From contig CM065879.1 in NCBI GenBank assembly GCA_033439255.1, positions 2,336,501-2,400,500 of the forward strand: a stretch of 64,000 bases of DNA. The letters run 5' to 3'. This document shows positions 53,241 to 64,000 of this stretch, piece by piece. The stretch comes from Hericium rajendrae (Eukaryota; Basidiomycota; Agaricomycetes; Russulales; Hericiaceae). The number at the start of each line of letters is the position of its first letter. Position 1 is the first letter of the stretch. The position numbers and the translations under genes were made by a program. Under the pieces are notes generated by a model. It was not told the origin of the DNA. It did no database searches and saw nothing but the letters and a program-made list of their open reading frames with translations.

Positions 53241-56200
53241 ATGGACGAAGACGACGTGATCGAGATCTCGTCCGGAGAGTCTGACCACGAACCTGGCTAC
53301 ACCGAGCGGCGCGCCATCCTCGAGCCCGCGATCCGCAGTGTCGTCGAGGCGCTGGGCGGATACGAGGGGAAGACGTACCGCATGGGCGATGAGGCGTACG
53401 GATGCCTCAAGGATCTAAAGAAGTACTGGCGCAAGGACGACACGGACGACGAACGGACGGTCGCGCGCATTTTCTGGGCGACGCGCGTCCTCACAAACGA
53501 TCTCGTCCCGATCCTGCTTGAGACGGCGGGTAAGGGCCACGTGGAGGACAAGCGCGCCATTGCGTGCGCGGATCTGATTACTGCGATGACTTGGCCCATT
53601 GATCTAGCCGAGGAGCTGAAGGAGCTGGACGACGAGGTCGACCGCGGCACGGATTACACGCTGCTGCTGCAGAGTCATCTGTACTACAAGGCTGCACTGC
53701 TTCGGCCGGGCGTCATGCAAGCGCTTTTCAACATCATGTTACCGTGTCTGGCTAAGGACATTAAGGAGCGCAAGGAGAAGGACGTGCAGATTATCAACGT
53801 CATCCTGCATCTCGTGCGCAACCTGGCGTTCATCAAGGATCTGCCCGCGAACATTCATCTGAGCTCGGACCAGATCAATTTCTCGTCTCTGCAGAGCCAA
53901 TACATCCGCGTATTGTCAGAGGCTAACTATCTTGAGCTGCTGCTGACGATTGCGTCAAATGCGACCACCGAAGCTATGTTCAATGGGTGGAACACACTGG
54001 CCCTTGAAATTTTCTATCTTCTCTTCAGAGGCGTCAAGCCTTCGTCCCTCGTCCTCGATCAGGCCAAGGTACTTCTCATCCTCTTACTCCAAGGGGATAC
54101 AGTCTAAAGTTACCGTGCAGCAAACCACACGCAACCTCCACGATCTGCTCTCCATAGAGGGCCAGCGGCGCCGAAACTTCGCGCGCTATGCCCCCTCACG
54201 CCACTCCCGCTTTGGAACGACGATCTCGGTCAAACTCAACCCCAAGAAAAACGTGGATCCGTCGAAGGGCGACAAAGCCCCCGACGCGCCTGCGGCGCCC
54301 CCGGAGCCGCCAGCCTCGCAAGCTCTCATCCTTCACAGACAACAGGGCCTGAAGAAGGAAGCGGGGACAATCCTGGATCTCCTGAAGCGCCAGAAGACGC
54401 AGAAGGGGAAGAAGGTCGACGAGCTCGGCCGGGAGGACAATTTGTCCATCGAAGCGCGGACGGCACTGCAGAACCTTGCCCGCTCGTTCATAGAGTCCGC
54501 CTTCAACCGTAGGTTCCTGAGCTCCTCCCACTCCATGCTCTCAATTGAATAGTCTGCGCCGTGCAGCTTTCCTCGCTTCCCTATTGAAAGACATCAAATC
54601 CGAGCGCCCCAAGATCACGGAAAAGGATAATCTGCGCCTGCTCTTCGTCACCAAGTGGTTCCTTGAGTTCTTCCTCGCCGTGCGTTCCAAGGAGAAGAAT
54701 GTGGGCTCAGGCACGAGCCCCGAGGGCGGGCCGTGGGGCTTTGGCCTCGTCGGGGAGGTCGTCGAGCGGGGCTGGATCGTGTGGGTCCTGAAGCGCATGA
54801 ACGGCGCCATCGAAGAGAAGGTGTGCCACCTCCGTCATGCCTTCCCCCTGCGGCTTCGGACGCACGCTGCCACGCGCGCGACACATGCTGACGGACCGCA
54901 CAGCCCAAGTTGTGGACGGAGTGGCAGGCGGGCATCGAGTGCCTGACGCAGCTGCTGGCGCTCATCGAGGCGATGTCCGGCTCGCAGTCGCTCGCGGCGG
55001 GCGAGGACGGCGCGGAGCTGCGCGACGCGGCGGAGACGCTGCAGCAGCAGCTGATCTACAACGGGCAGATCCTCGACGCCGCGCTCGACGGGCTGCGCTC
55101 GTATAAGGACGGCACGCAGTCGCTCGCGTTCCTGGACGCGAGCGTGCATCTCGCGTACAACCTCATCAAGATGCTCGAGCGGTGGGGCAAGACGCGGGGC
55201 GAGGGCGCGTATGTCCGGAAGCGCGCGAAGCCGCGCAGGAAGCGGAGGGCCAGAGGTAAGGCGGTGTGTTCTCTCACCGTGCTATCGCCGCTGACGCTTC
55301 GCATGGGAAGGTGCGGCGGCCGGCGAGCAGGATGGGGACGAGGAAGAGGCGGAGGAAGTGCAGGCTGAAAAGGAAGAGGTCGTCGAAGAGACGATGTTCA
55401 CGTTCGACGCCTTCCTGCAGGTACGTGGGTCAGTGACGTTCGATGCGCTCGCAGCTGACGACGTGCGCTTCGCAGAAATTCGCGAACGCGGACATCACGC
55501 ATACGCTCCTGACGTATCTGAGCCGCTATCGAGAATTCCCGTCGCAGGAGAGCATGAAGCGCGTCGTGGGCCTCATGTACCGCCAGGCCGTGCACGCCAA
55601 GGCGGAGGGGCTCTATTTTCAGGTATGACTTCTCTACATGCCCCTTTTCATTTGCGACGCGGACTCTCATGACGCCGTGTGGGTGCGACAGGTCTCAACG
55701 CTCGATCTCTTCAAGGTGATCCTCGCCGATCAGCCGTCGCTGCCCAAAGACCAGATATCCAAGGATCTGATCCAGCTCATCAAATACATCCTGCGGCAGT
55801 TCTTCAAGGCCGTCGAAGCTGACTCGTTCGTGCTCATCGAGGTACGCCGCGTCATCGCCCAAATCGGTACCCCGCGCATCACTCACCCGCTTCTCGCACG
55901 CGCACCTTAGGCTTTCTTCCCGAAGAACCGCGGGCAGTGGAAGAAGCTCTCGAGCTGGGAGCCTGAGAAGAAGAGCGGGCGGGCGGGTGCGCCTGACGAC
56001 GCGCGCTTCCCGCCCGACGTGCAGGTGAAGAAGGGATACACGTGGAGCGAGCAGCTCGCGATCGCGGTCGCGGCGCTGCACGATGCGGGGCAGGATGAGC
56101 TCGTGGAATGGGTCAAGGACGTATGCACCGCTTTGTCTGTTGTTTGCCGTGTTGGTGGCTGACGCGCGCTGCAGATTCTCAAGCTGGTGATTGAGCAGCG

Positions 56201-57404
56201 GCAGCAGATAATCGACGAGACCGACGGGGTATCGAAGACGACCGACAGTGCGGCAGGCGCGGACCTGGACGACGACGAACTTAAGGCCGCGCTGCAGGCC
56301 AAAGGCCCGTCGAACGAAGCCCTAGGCAAAATCACGGACTACCGTATGTGGCCCCTTCCTTTCCCATGTACGGCGTCTGGGCCTTTCTGCGTCACACTGA
56401 CCGCATGCTACACAGTGATCCCCTATATCAGCGACGAGCAAGCCGAGGCCGCGACGAAGAACCCGCAGTTGAAGCTCCTCTTCCGCCTGGTGAAATGCTA
56501 CATCCAGGACGAGGGTGCGTCCGTCGTCCGCTGACCTACGCCTATTCTAAAATTCTCCGCAGACGCGGACGAGCTCGAATGGTACATCCCCGCGGGCATC
56601 CTCCTCGCGGACCTGCAGCGCAGCCTGAGCGTGATCACGCAGTTCCAAGCCGCGCCGCTCGACCTCGGCGACAAACGCGCCGCGCAGCTCCTCAGCAAGA
56701 CCCGGCGTCGGCGGCGGCGCCGCGCGCGCGCCGACTCGGACTCGGAGGACGACGCGGCGGAGAGCGACGCGGCGCCGCGGAAGCGCGAGCGCAAGCGGCG
56801 GGAGAAGGAGCAGTACAAGAGCGCACAGTTCGTGGAGGACAGCGACGCGGAGTACGGCGCGGACATCGACGCGTTCTTTGCGCGCGAGCGTGCGCTGCGC
56901 GAGAAGACGGCGCTTGCGGCGGCGGACAGCGCGCTGGGCAGCGGGACGATGCGCGCGACGGGGACGAAGAAGCGGCGGCGTAAGGTGGCGGGAGGCCAGG
57001 GCACGAAGAGGCGCAGGAAGGGCGCGGCCGCGGGCGAGAGCAGCGCGGACGAGGGTGAGGGCGCTGTGGGCGCTGTGGGCGCCCAGATTTTGTCGGACAG
57101 CGACGGGGGCGGCGATCCGCGCACGTCGCGATCGCCGCAGGCGGAGACGGTGCAGAAGCCGAGGCCGCGTCCGCGTCCGCGCCCGAAATTGCGCGCACAG
57201 GCGAAGACAGTGGGCGACTCTGACGCTTCGGACGGGGCCGTGCTTGGTCCTGCCAAGAGGTCGTCTCCCGAGCAGGAAGCGGCCGACGTTCCAGCGAGCG
57301 GCGGCCCTGCCGCGCTCGAATCTGACTCTAACTCTGATGCAGTAAGGACGCGAAGATCACGCCCTACGCGGCCGCCGGCGATAGTGACTTCGGACGAGGA
57401 GTAG
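53241..57404 (+). CDS. TOF1: Timeless-family replication fork protection protein (Tof1/Swi1)
   Basis: This is a multi-exon gene of roughly 1150-1200 residues. The conserved TIMELESS domain occupies the N-terminal 600: MDEDDVIEISSGESDHEPGY leader, then RRAILEPAIRSVVEALGGYE, CLKDLKKYWRKDDTDDERTV, LAKDIKERKEKDVQIINVIL, HLVRNLAFIKDLPANIHLSS, and after an intron QTTRNLHDLLSIEGQRRRNF, RHSRFGTTISVKL, all diagnostic of Tof1/Swi1. The middle half contains ALNxxxARLPFDxLT-type helical repeats, and the C-terminus is an acidic/basic disordered tail with nuclear signals (RKRERKRREKEQ, TKKRRRKVAGGQGTKRRRKG) ending PPAIVTSDEE. With Csm3/Swi3 and Mrc1 it stabilises stalled replication forks and couples polymerase to helicase. 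Introns after 54900 are less certain. Confidence 0.92.
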
Positions 57405-58908
57405 CGTCGCATCGGGCATTACCATCTCTGTGTTATTCGTGTATGATCATTGGTTTGTAGGATACGTCGCGCTGTCATAAAGCTTAACTATGCACACGTC
57501 GACGGCTGTCAGGACGGCGGCCCCGCAACGAGTACGTACGCGCCCTCTGTCGCGGGGCACGCTTGTTTCGCTGAAGGTCGCTTCCCTGCGGGCCGCGATC
57601 GGGCGGCGGGGACGGGAGGAATGGACGGCGGCGATTATGCATTATGGGCATCGGGCTCGCTACGGGCGGATCGTATGGGCAATTAGGCGTCCAGGCTGCC
57701 CGATGCGCGTCCTGCAAGACGGCGACGCTGGGCAGGACACGAAGAGGGCAGGCCCTGATGGAACCACGATGTGCGCGTGTGGTCGGGCGCGGAAGCACAC
57801 GCGGGAGATGCCGCGCAGCAAGTCCGCGAGCGGCCCCTGAGTGTCTCCGTGGAGATGCGATCCTTGTCTCTGAGGAACTCGGGTTGCGCCCGCGCCGTTG
57901 CGGGCGAGCGTGCGCATGCGCACGGCGATAATTGTGGGTGCGTATGTATTGTTTGAATGGGGCCCACATTGTCTGTCGCACAAATGGACTAGGGGAAGGC
58001 GAATTGTATGCAGATAATGACAGTCATGAGAACGGGGCGTGCGACAGCTCGGCGGGGGCGGTGGCCTCTGGCGACGCGCTCGATCTGTGCGCATCACGCC
58101 TTTCCAAGGAAAAAGCAGCGACAGGCGGAGCCGCTGATCAGTTGAGGTCGTGATGGGGAAAAAGGGGAAACAAACATGAGGAAGCTAGCCGAGGGAACGT
58201 TGCGTCGTTCGTTGCCCCAAAAGACAGGAGGGCAGATCTCGATGACGAGGCAGGCAGGAGGGCAGTCATAGTGGATCAGCACGCCCGGAAATCTGCGAGA
58301 AACTATCATATGTGCTCGGGCGGTGGTAGAGCACCGTGCCGACAAGCCTAGCGCCGGGCACGCAGCGATACCGTGGAAGGTGGGCTGCGATTCCGAGCAA
58401 GCCATGTATGACCTAGGCTGCAGCCGAACGCCGCAATCTGTCCGGACAGACGTACAATTGCCAAAGCGAAAACAAGAACAATAATACAAGGATCGTCACC
58501 AGGGACGCAAACAATGTCCCGTTGAGATGCGAAGCATCTTTGTTTGGATGGACGGGCTGGAAGAGCCGCCTGGAACCGGGGTGGTCCCACGATTGATTGG
58601 GGAGCGCTAGGGGAGAATAACCTCGCGGCCGCGGAGGAGGTGGACGGGTTGACGGAGAGTGAATAGGACGGGGGTTGTAGGATTGACAGGGAAGGCGGTT
58701 AGAGTAAGACGGACTGGAAAGAGAAGAGGGATGCTTGTTCTCGGCTGACAAAAGGGCGCGAAAACGCCGGCAGAAAAATTAAAAGAGTCGTAGATATCGT
58801 CAGCAGATCCAGCACCTGGGTCCAGGCATAAAAGTCCTGCCCTTGCGTATCAGGCGAGCCAAGTCTTCCCCCCAACTCCGACTACAATTCTCGCCCAACT
58901 TACGTTAC
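57405..58908. other. Intergenic between TOF1 and the bZIP gene, one possible small gene
   Basis: Most of this 1.5-kb stretch shows no supported gene. A minus-strand frame at 58413-58751 with a membrane segment is listed separately. Near 58640-58700 and 58830-58900 there are CT- and CA-rich tracts upstream of the bZIP start. Confidence 0.4.
58413..58751 (-). CDS. Possible small single-pass membrane protein
   Basis: An uninterrupted 112-codon frame reads MSAENKHPSSLSSPSYSNRL, a Pro/Ser-rich segment (RPIHSPSTRPPPPRPRGYSP), and then a clear membrane helix GTLFASLVTILVLLFLFSLW followed by QLYVCPDRLRRSAAA. The charge pattern (positives after the helix) is compatible with a single-pass protein. There is no homologue I can name and no transcript evidence; such frames also occur by chance in CT-rich DNA. 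Its upstream region would overlap that of the bZIP gene. Confidence 0.3.
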   Translation of the reverse strand: MSAENKHPSSLSSPSYSNRLPCQSYNPRPIHSPSTRPPPPRPRGYSPLALPNQSWDHPGSRRLFQPVHPNKDASHLNGTLFASLVTILVLLFLFSLWQLYVCPDRLRRSAAA

Positions 58909-60126
58909 ATGCCTATGACCATGGCCCAACCCAACGCACCCTCCGCCTCCACGCCCGATCGCCCAGAGCGAAGCCGTAACGCAAAGGCACAAGCTCGCCA
59001 TCGCGCGAAGCGAAAGGCCTACATTGAACAGGTCCGTCTGCGCGTCTCCACCGCGACGACGCGTTAACCGGGACCCACAGCTCGAGCATACCGTCACCAA
59101 GCTCCAGTCCCTCATCGCGCTTTCGCCCGAGCAGGTCGCGGCGCTACCACCACAGTCCCAGTCCACCCGCGTCCGCCAGCTCGAGGCAGAGAACGACAAG
59201 CTGCTGCGCGAGAACGACGAGCTGCGCCGACAGCTGCACCTAAGACGAACGTCGCTCGTCACCAACGACCCGCACTTTGACATAGCCCGCCGCAACTCGT
59301 ATCAGTCGAGTCTCGCCGACGGCTATGTCGACCGTGACCTCAAGCGGCGACGCACGTCCGACGACGTGTATCTGGTCGGTGGCACATTATGCAGGCCCTC
59401 ATCATCACTCATGTCATTCTAGAGTCCGAGCCAAACCCCAAGCCCTCTCTCGCAGGAGGCCGTCGCGCCGCGTTCGTCGAACTACTCCCCTCCCCCACTG
59501 CAACCCCTTCCCTACATGTCGTCGAGCACTACGACGTCCGCATATCCGAGCCCGGGCCTCCCGTCCTCAACGTCCGTCCTGTCCTCGGGGAGCGGCATGC
59601 ACGCGCCCGTCGGCTATCACATGCATTCAACGCACCACGCAAGCTCAGCGTCCAGCCCGACGTCATACTCGGCAAGTGCTTGTTTCCATGTTGGCCGGTT
59701 GAGCTCCAAGCGAGACTGTGCGCCTTACCAGAGCTCTGGATCCTAGTGACGTCCTGTCGATAGCAGCCAGGCCACGAACACGGCGGCGCGCAGCAGCAGC
59801 AGCAGCAGCATCTCCACCTCCCGAGCATCGCTGGCCATGCAATGCCGCCCCCGCGTGCGCCGCAGCCGCCGCTCCACCATGGCCTCGCTGCACAGCAGTA
59901 CACGTCCTCCCAGTACGATTCCGTCAAGGTCGAGGAAGATAACTACATCGTAAGCCGCCCCGTCGTCGTCCCGCTCAATATGGCGTCGTCTCAGCACTAC
60001 GGCCAGTCGCCCTCGCAGGAATCGCCGCAGACCCTCCACTACCCTCATTCTGTACAGTATTCGCAGGCGCAGGAGCTGGGCTCCTGGCACTCATACTCGG
60101 CCGACCGCACGCAGATCCACCATTAG
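58909..60126 (+). CDS. bZIP transcription factor with polyglutamine region
   Basis: About four or five exons encode some 330 residues. The basic region is RSRNAKAQARHRAKRKAYIE (N-x7-R present as NAKAQARHR), followed after an intron (59031-59080) by LEHTVTKLQSLIAL and RQLEAENDKLLRENDELRRQ, a leucine zipper with an insert. The remainder is a Ser/Pro/Tyr-rich activation-type region (PPPLQPLPYMSSSTTTSAYP), a short polyglutamine run (GGAQQQQQQHLHLP at about 59783-59824) and a C-terminus ending SYSADRTQIHH. The protein should bind DNA as a dimer in the nucleus. The target pathway is unknown. Two alternative starts (MPMTM at 58909, MTM at 58915) are adjacent. Confidence 0.78.
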
Positions 60127-61495
60127 ATACCGGGTGCGCGCAGTGTTACCCAAAAGCGACGTTGTATTTAATCGCATTCTTGATTCTCGATGTCCCGTCC
60201 TGCTCTCTTTGCTTTTTGCTGTCTCTGTCTCCCATGTCGCTATTTCCCCGTCAACGCTTCTGCTTCCCGCGCTGTATCACACTCCCCACGGCGCGCGCTC
60301 CGTCGCGCCCGCGCCATGTACCCTATATACCGTATGCATAGAATGCCCATGTCGAATCCATCATACCCATCCGCGCACATGGATCGGCCGACCAGCTTAG
60401 ATTTGGCGTCTTCTGGCGGGCCAGATCTCGGACATTGCCAGGTCGCTATCCCCATTTACGCGCCGTCGGCCCCCGTCGCTGCGTTTCCAGAACGCGCCCG
60501 GTAAGTATAGCAGCCTGCCCACGCTGCAAGACACCGAAATGAAGGTTCTGGCCTTGGTTTGGTTCTGGTTCTGCCTTGGCCTATGAACGCTATGGAAATG
60601 GTGTCCTTGAGGCTAGTGCGCCCCTGGCTGAGAACGCGGAGGCCTGTGCAGGCTCTACGACATATCGGTGCAGAAGCGGAGGCACGCCTTCTTCGATCCT
60701 GATTGAGCTCGCGAGCTACGTCGATAAGGCAGCATCGCGCCTGCCCAACGGCGAGCGCGGTTCTCGCCGACATGGCCACGGCGCGCTTCTCATCCTCCGT
60801 CAGAACGTCGATGCACTGCCCACTTGCTGCTTACCCTGCACGGCACCGTGTTCGTGTCCGCCCATAGAAAGCGCGCCGCCTTCCTCTCGCGTCCGCCGAG
60901 CACTCGCAGACACCCCTGGTGCGCTCTTCCTTCCCGATGCCAGCACAACACTGCTTGGCGGACAGTGGTATGTATGCACGGAGCGCGTCGCCTTATCGCA
61001 CACATGACCGCCTGGGAGAAAGCGCCCCGATCCTGCGTTCTCAAATGATCCCCGCTCATGAAGCACACGGCCTGGCCTTCGATGCCCATGCCCATGCCTG
61101 CAGCGTGCGCACGGAGCGACGTGGATGGCTTCGCGCTGCCTTCGAGCCGCCTTAACTGGCGGGCGATAAGGCGTTGATCGCCGTGCCGTGCGGACACCAG
61201 TTAACCTTGTCGCAACGCGCCTGGACACTGCGTCATGAGCAGATCCAGCGCGAGATAGGCTGTGCATGTCCTGTAAGACTTGCTTCGCCTTCAGACAATG
61301 ACGCGCCGCGTGCAAACAACGTGGACCCACTGCGCGTGGCTCGCCATGAATGGGATGGTGGCCTGGAATGTGGCACGCAAGTCCACAGCGACAATGCCAC
61401 ACGCGCCACAAGGCGGACAATGGGGGCGCGCCGTTCAAAGGCGCGCGCGTCGGGCGACGCGCTCTGTACATTCCCTCCCACTCCCCGACATCTCG
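60127..61495. other. Intergenic
   Basis: No gene is supported in these 1.37 kb. Open frames on the minus strand (for instance 60800-61816) are long only because of GC-rich composition and overlap the first exon of the next gene antisense. Confidence 0.45.
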
Positions 61496-63521
61496 ATGAG
61501 TCCCGACCCTCCCCGCCGCCCGATCCTCGCCCGGCGTGTCGCAGCGTCCTGGCTGCGCCAGGACGCTGACGTCGGCGGCACGACCCGTCCGTCGCATGCC
61601 ACCCCTAGCTCCAACAGCGCCGAAGATCCCGATCCCGAACTTGAGATCCCAGGGCTCGCGCGGGACCCACCGCCACCGACGCGCGTGCTTCCCGTCCCCA
61701 AGACGAAAGATGCGCCGCGGAGTCCGCCGAGGCCGCTCGACCCACCCTCGGACAGGCCGTACCTGTTCGACCGGCTGCGGAAGCTCGACGTCAGCCTCCT
61801 TGCGGACACGCTGCACTGGGACAGTACGCTGCGGATTATATTGCTGATTGACGTGTGGCCCTGATTGTAAATTGCAGCGCTATTGCATCACAAATTCAAC
61901 ATCACGGCGGCGACGCCCGCGAATGTCCTCGAGCGGCTGCAGAGCGATAGCGAGCTGTATTACCACCTGTGGGTCGCGGTGCGCAAGACGATCCCGGAGG
62001 ACTAGTGAGCGCATTTGCGGCGGGTGTGGGATCTGGATCTGATGGCTATGTATCATAGCAGCGAAAAGTACGGGCAGGCCACCGTCGTGCGCCACTTCAA
62101 GCCGCGGGTGTTCCAGCAGTTCGTGAGTGCCAGATTCAGATTCGATCGCGCGATGGGGGACTCACGCTTGTGTCGCGCACAGCAAGCCGAGCTCGGAAAC
62201 ATGCTGATGGACTTTGTCGCGGGTCCGCACATCACCTTCGTGGATCCCCGAGAGCACTGGAACGTCGAGAGCATGCGTCAGCACGCGAACGGCCTCGTCT
62301 CGCGCTTTGAGAAGCTAGGGCGCCACAAGCGGAACATCATCGTCAGCGTGCGTTGCTTACTAGTGTCCGGCGTGCTCTTTTGCCTGCGCTGACCGCCTGC
62401 GCGCCGTCTAGATACCGGCGACCAACCAGGGCCTCGAGGCCGCGCGCCTGCTGCAGCGCGAGGACGGCGTCAAGGTGAACATGGCATTCGTTTCGCATGT
62501 GGTGCAGGCCGCGTACTGTGCCGATGCCGGCGCGTTCTCCATAACAGTTCCCGTCAAAGAGGTGGGTGCCCCAACCCGCATGCGGATGCGGATGCAGAGA
62601 TTGACCGCGTCAGCAGATGGTCGACTGGCACAGGGTCCGGACCGGGATCGTCTACCCGAACCTGCACCGGCATCCTGCCTTTGTGGACATCCAGACGATC
62701 GCAGCGTACTACCGCGTCCGCGATATCCATATAGCAATTATTGGCGGGTCGCTGGATCACGTATGTGGAGCCGTTTGCACGCGGGGACTTTCAGGTTGAC
62801 CGTTTTGATCCAGGAAGACGAGGCGTGCCCGCTGGCCGCGCTCGACGCGATCGCGTTCAACCAGCAGCAGGCGCGGAACGCCGAGTGGTACAACACCTAC
62901 CCACACATGAACGCGAAGCTGCCGGACACGGCCGTCCGCCGCGCGCGGGCCGTGCAGCGTCCGCAGAAATTCAGTAGCCCGCATCGCTCGTACAACATCG
63001 CCAAGGTCGTCTCGTCCGAGACGTACAGCATGATCGGCGCCATTCTATATGGCGGCCTCGGGCGGGCGAAGGCGGAGATGGACGTCATTGACGAGATCGT
63101 AGAGAGGGCGATCGTGCACCATCTCGAGACGCAGGCCTGTCTGGTGGAGCGGGCAGCGTCGGGCAGAAGCGACAATATTGCGAAGGGCAAGCGGAAGAAG
63201 GAGAGCACCGACACGCCCACGCCCCCAAGACTGAAGAAGACGCAGCGCGTTGCCGAGGACGAAAGGGGACACGACAGGCGGTTCAATTCGCTCATGCATG
63301 AGCTCGTCGTGGCCAAGGCCTACACAGGTGATGAGGAAACTCGCCATCCGCCGGCACGGCAGGCGCTGTCTCCACATCAAGAGCGGAGCGACCCTGTTCA
63401 GAAGAAACGGGTCTCTTGGGCGCCCTCGGTTAAAGCCTCCTCGAGCCCTGTGGGCTGTGCTCGCCCTGAGCGGAGAACGACGACCCCACACGCCGTCGAT
63501 CCCATGGATGAGGTTTTCTAG
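61496..63521 (+). CDS. Transaldolase-like barrel protein lacking the catalytic lysine
   Basis: Seven exons (61496-61823, 61878-62004, 62059-62122, 62183-62347, 62412-62561, 62617-62760, 62814-63521) stay in frame, 561 residues. After a Pro-rich leader come YLFDRLRKLDVSLLADTLHW, ATPANVLERLQSDSELYYHL, QAELGNMLMDFVAGPHITFV, DPREHWNVESMRQHANGLVS, and IPATNQGLEAARLLQREDGV, followed by NMAFVSHVVQAAYCADAGAF. The IPAT-x2-G strand corresponds to the Schiff-base strand of transaldolases (K-I-P-A-T-x-E-G); the residue before it is Ser228, not Lys, so aldol chemistry is unlikely. The C-terminal 150 residues are charged and disordered. Related barrel proteins are found in other basidiomycetes. It may bind sugar phosphates or have a regulatory role; no function is established. 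Intron 3 (62005-62058) is supported by two in-frame stops if retained. Confidence 0.62.
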
Positions 63522-64000
63522 CTCGGCTTTAGACAGAGTGGTGCACAGGCGTGCCAGTGCGGTCTTATGTAGCATCTTGAGCTGAAGGACATTATGTGTT
63601 GTGGTAATATGCTTGTAATCATGTAGCAGTTGTAAATCCTATGCACAAAACATGAGAAAATCAGATATTAAGAATGTTCGATGCATACATGAGACTGAGC
63701 CAAAGTTCCTATCTTCAATTGACGAAATGGGCCTTAATTAACGGGTCTGCTTGGTCGGAATTTGCGCGGAAAAGTGTAACATCTGGCTACACCCGCGGCG
63801 AAGGGTGTGATAGCGCCTACATGGCACCCTGGTAGACCCTGGTGTATTTCTGAAGACCTATGGGATGGTCAGTAAGTTAAGCGAACATAGAGAACACGCT
63901 CTACGGCTCCCAGGCCGCTTCTGTCTTCTGTCCTTCGAGTCGCAGTAGAGGCGCACCAATCGCAGGGTTCCCGCCACTATGAGAACTGTTCTGATTGAAC
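63522..64000. other. Intergenic, right edge of window
   Basis: No gene is seen. The DNA is AT-richer than upstream, and frames are short. Confidence 0.5.

Noticed and set aside
60800-61816. Minus-strand open frame of 338 codons
   Set aside because: It runs antisense over the first exon of the transaldolase-like gene and over intergenic GC-rich DNA; composition is Arg-rich and patternless, as expected of a shadow frame.

Overview
The window is nuclear DNA of a filamentous basidiomycete, most likely an Agaricomycete wood-decay fungus. The genes are dense, on both strands, and split by many 45-65 nt GT-AG introns with CTGAC/CTAAT-type branch sites. A GH7 cellobiohydrolase carrying a C-terminal CBM1 points to a cellulose-degrading, white-rot-like lifestyle. 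No bacterial, organellar or viral segment was seen. Exon structures below come from reading splice signals and frame continuity, so ends of conserved genes are firm and internal exon edges less so.

Layout. 1-7.3 kb: a 1.38-kb inverted-repeat DNA transposon with a 6-bp target duplication, a proline-rich leucine-zipper protein, and two tandem paralogues of an unknown family. 7.4-18.1 kb: gamma-butyrobetaine/trimethyllysine-type dioxygenase, a GH5 sterol-glucosidase/glucocerebrosidase-like enzyme and, divergently, the LRR-PP2C-cyclase adenylate cyclase, which has an unusual tandem duplication inside its catalytic domain. 18.1-26.5 kb: an accessory stretch with a mirror-image duplication of an unknown two-gene unit (coiled-coil gene facing a ~145-aa gene) plus short repeats. 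26.6-38.8 kb: housekeeping genes (HAM1-like, Sec61 alpha, RNase H-like, TDG/MUG DNA glycosylase, 5'-nucleotidase-like phosphoesterase, Mic10). 40.5-46.5 kb: cellobiohydrolase, a tRNA-Gly, and a cluster of small secreted protein genes that was duplicated and then hit by a hAT-type element with an 8-bp target duplication. 47.3-63.5 kb: ZZZ3-like SANT protein, a small coiled-coil gene, PBDC1/YPL225W-type eEF1A chaperone, Tof1/Timeless, a bZIP factor, and a transaldolase-like protein lacking the Schiff-base lysine.

The genes do not form one metabolic cluster. The most notable items are the adenylate cyclase internal duplication, the mirror-image gene pair, the two well-delimited DNA transposons, the duplicated and partly decayed secreted-protein family, and two apparent pseudoenzymes (RNase H-like and transaldolase-like).
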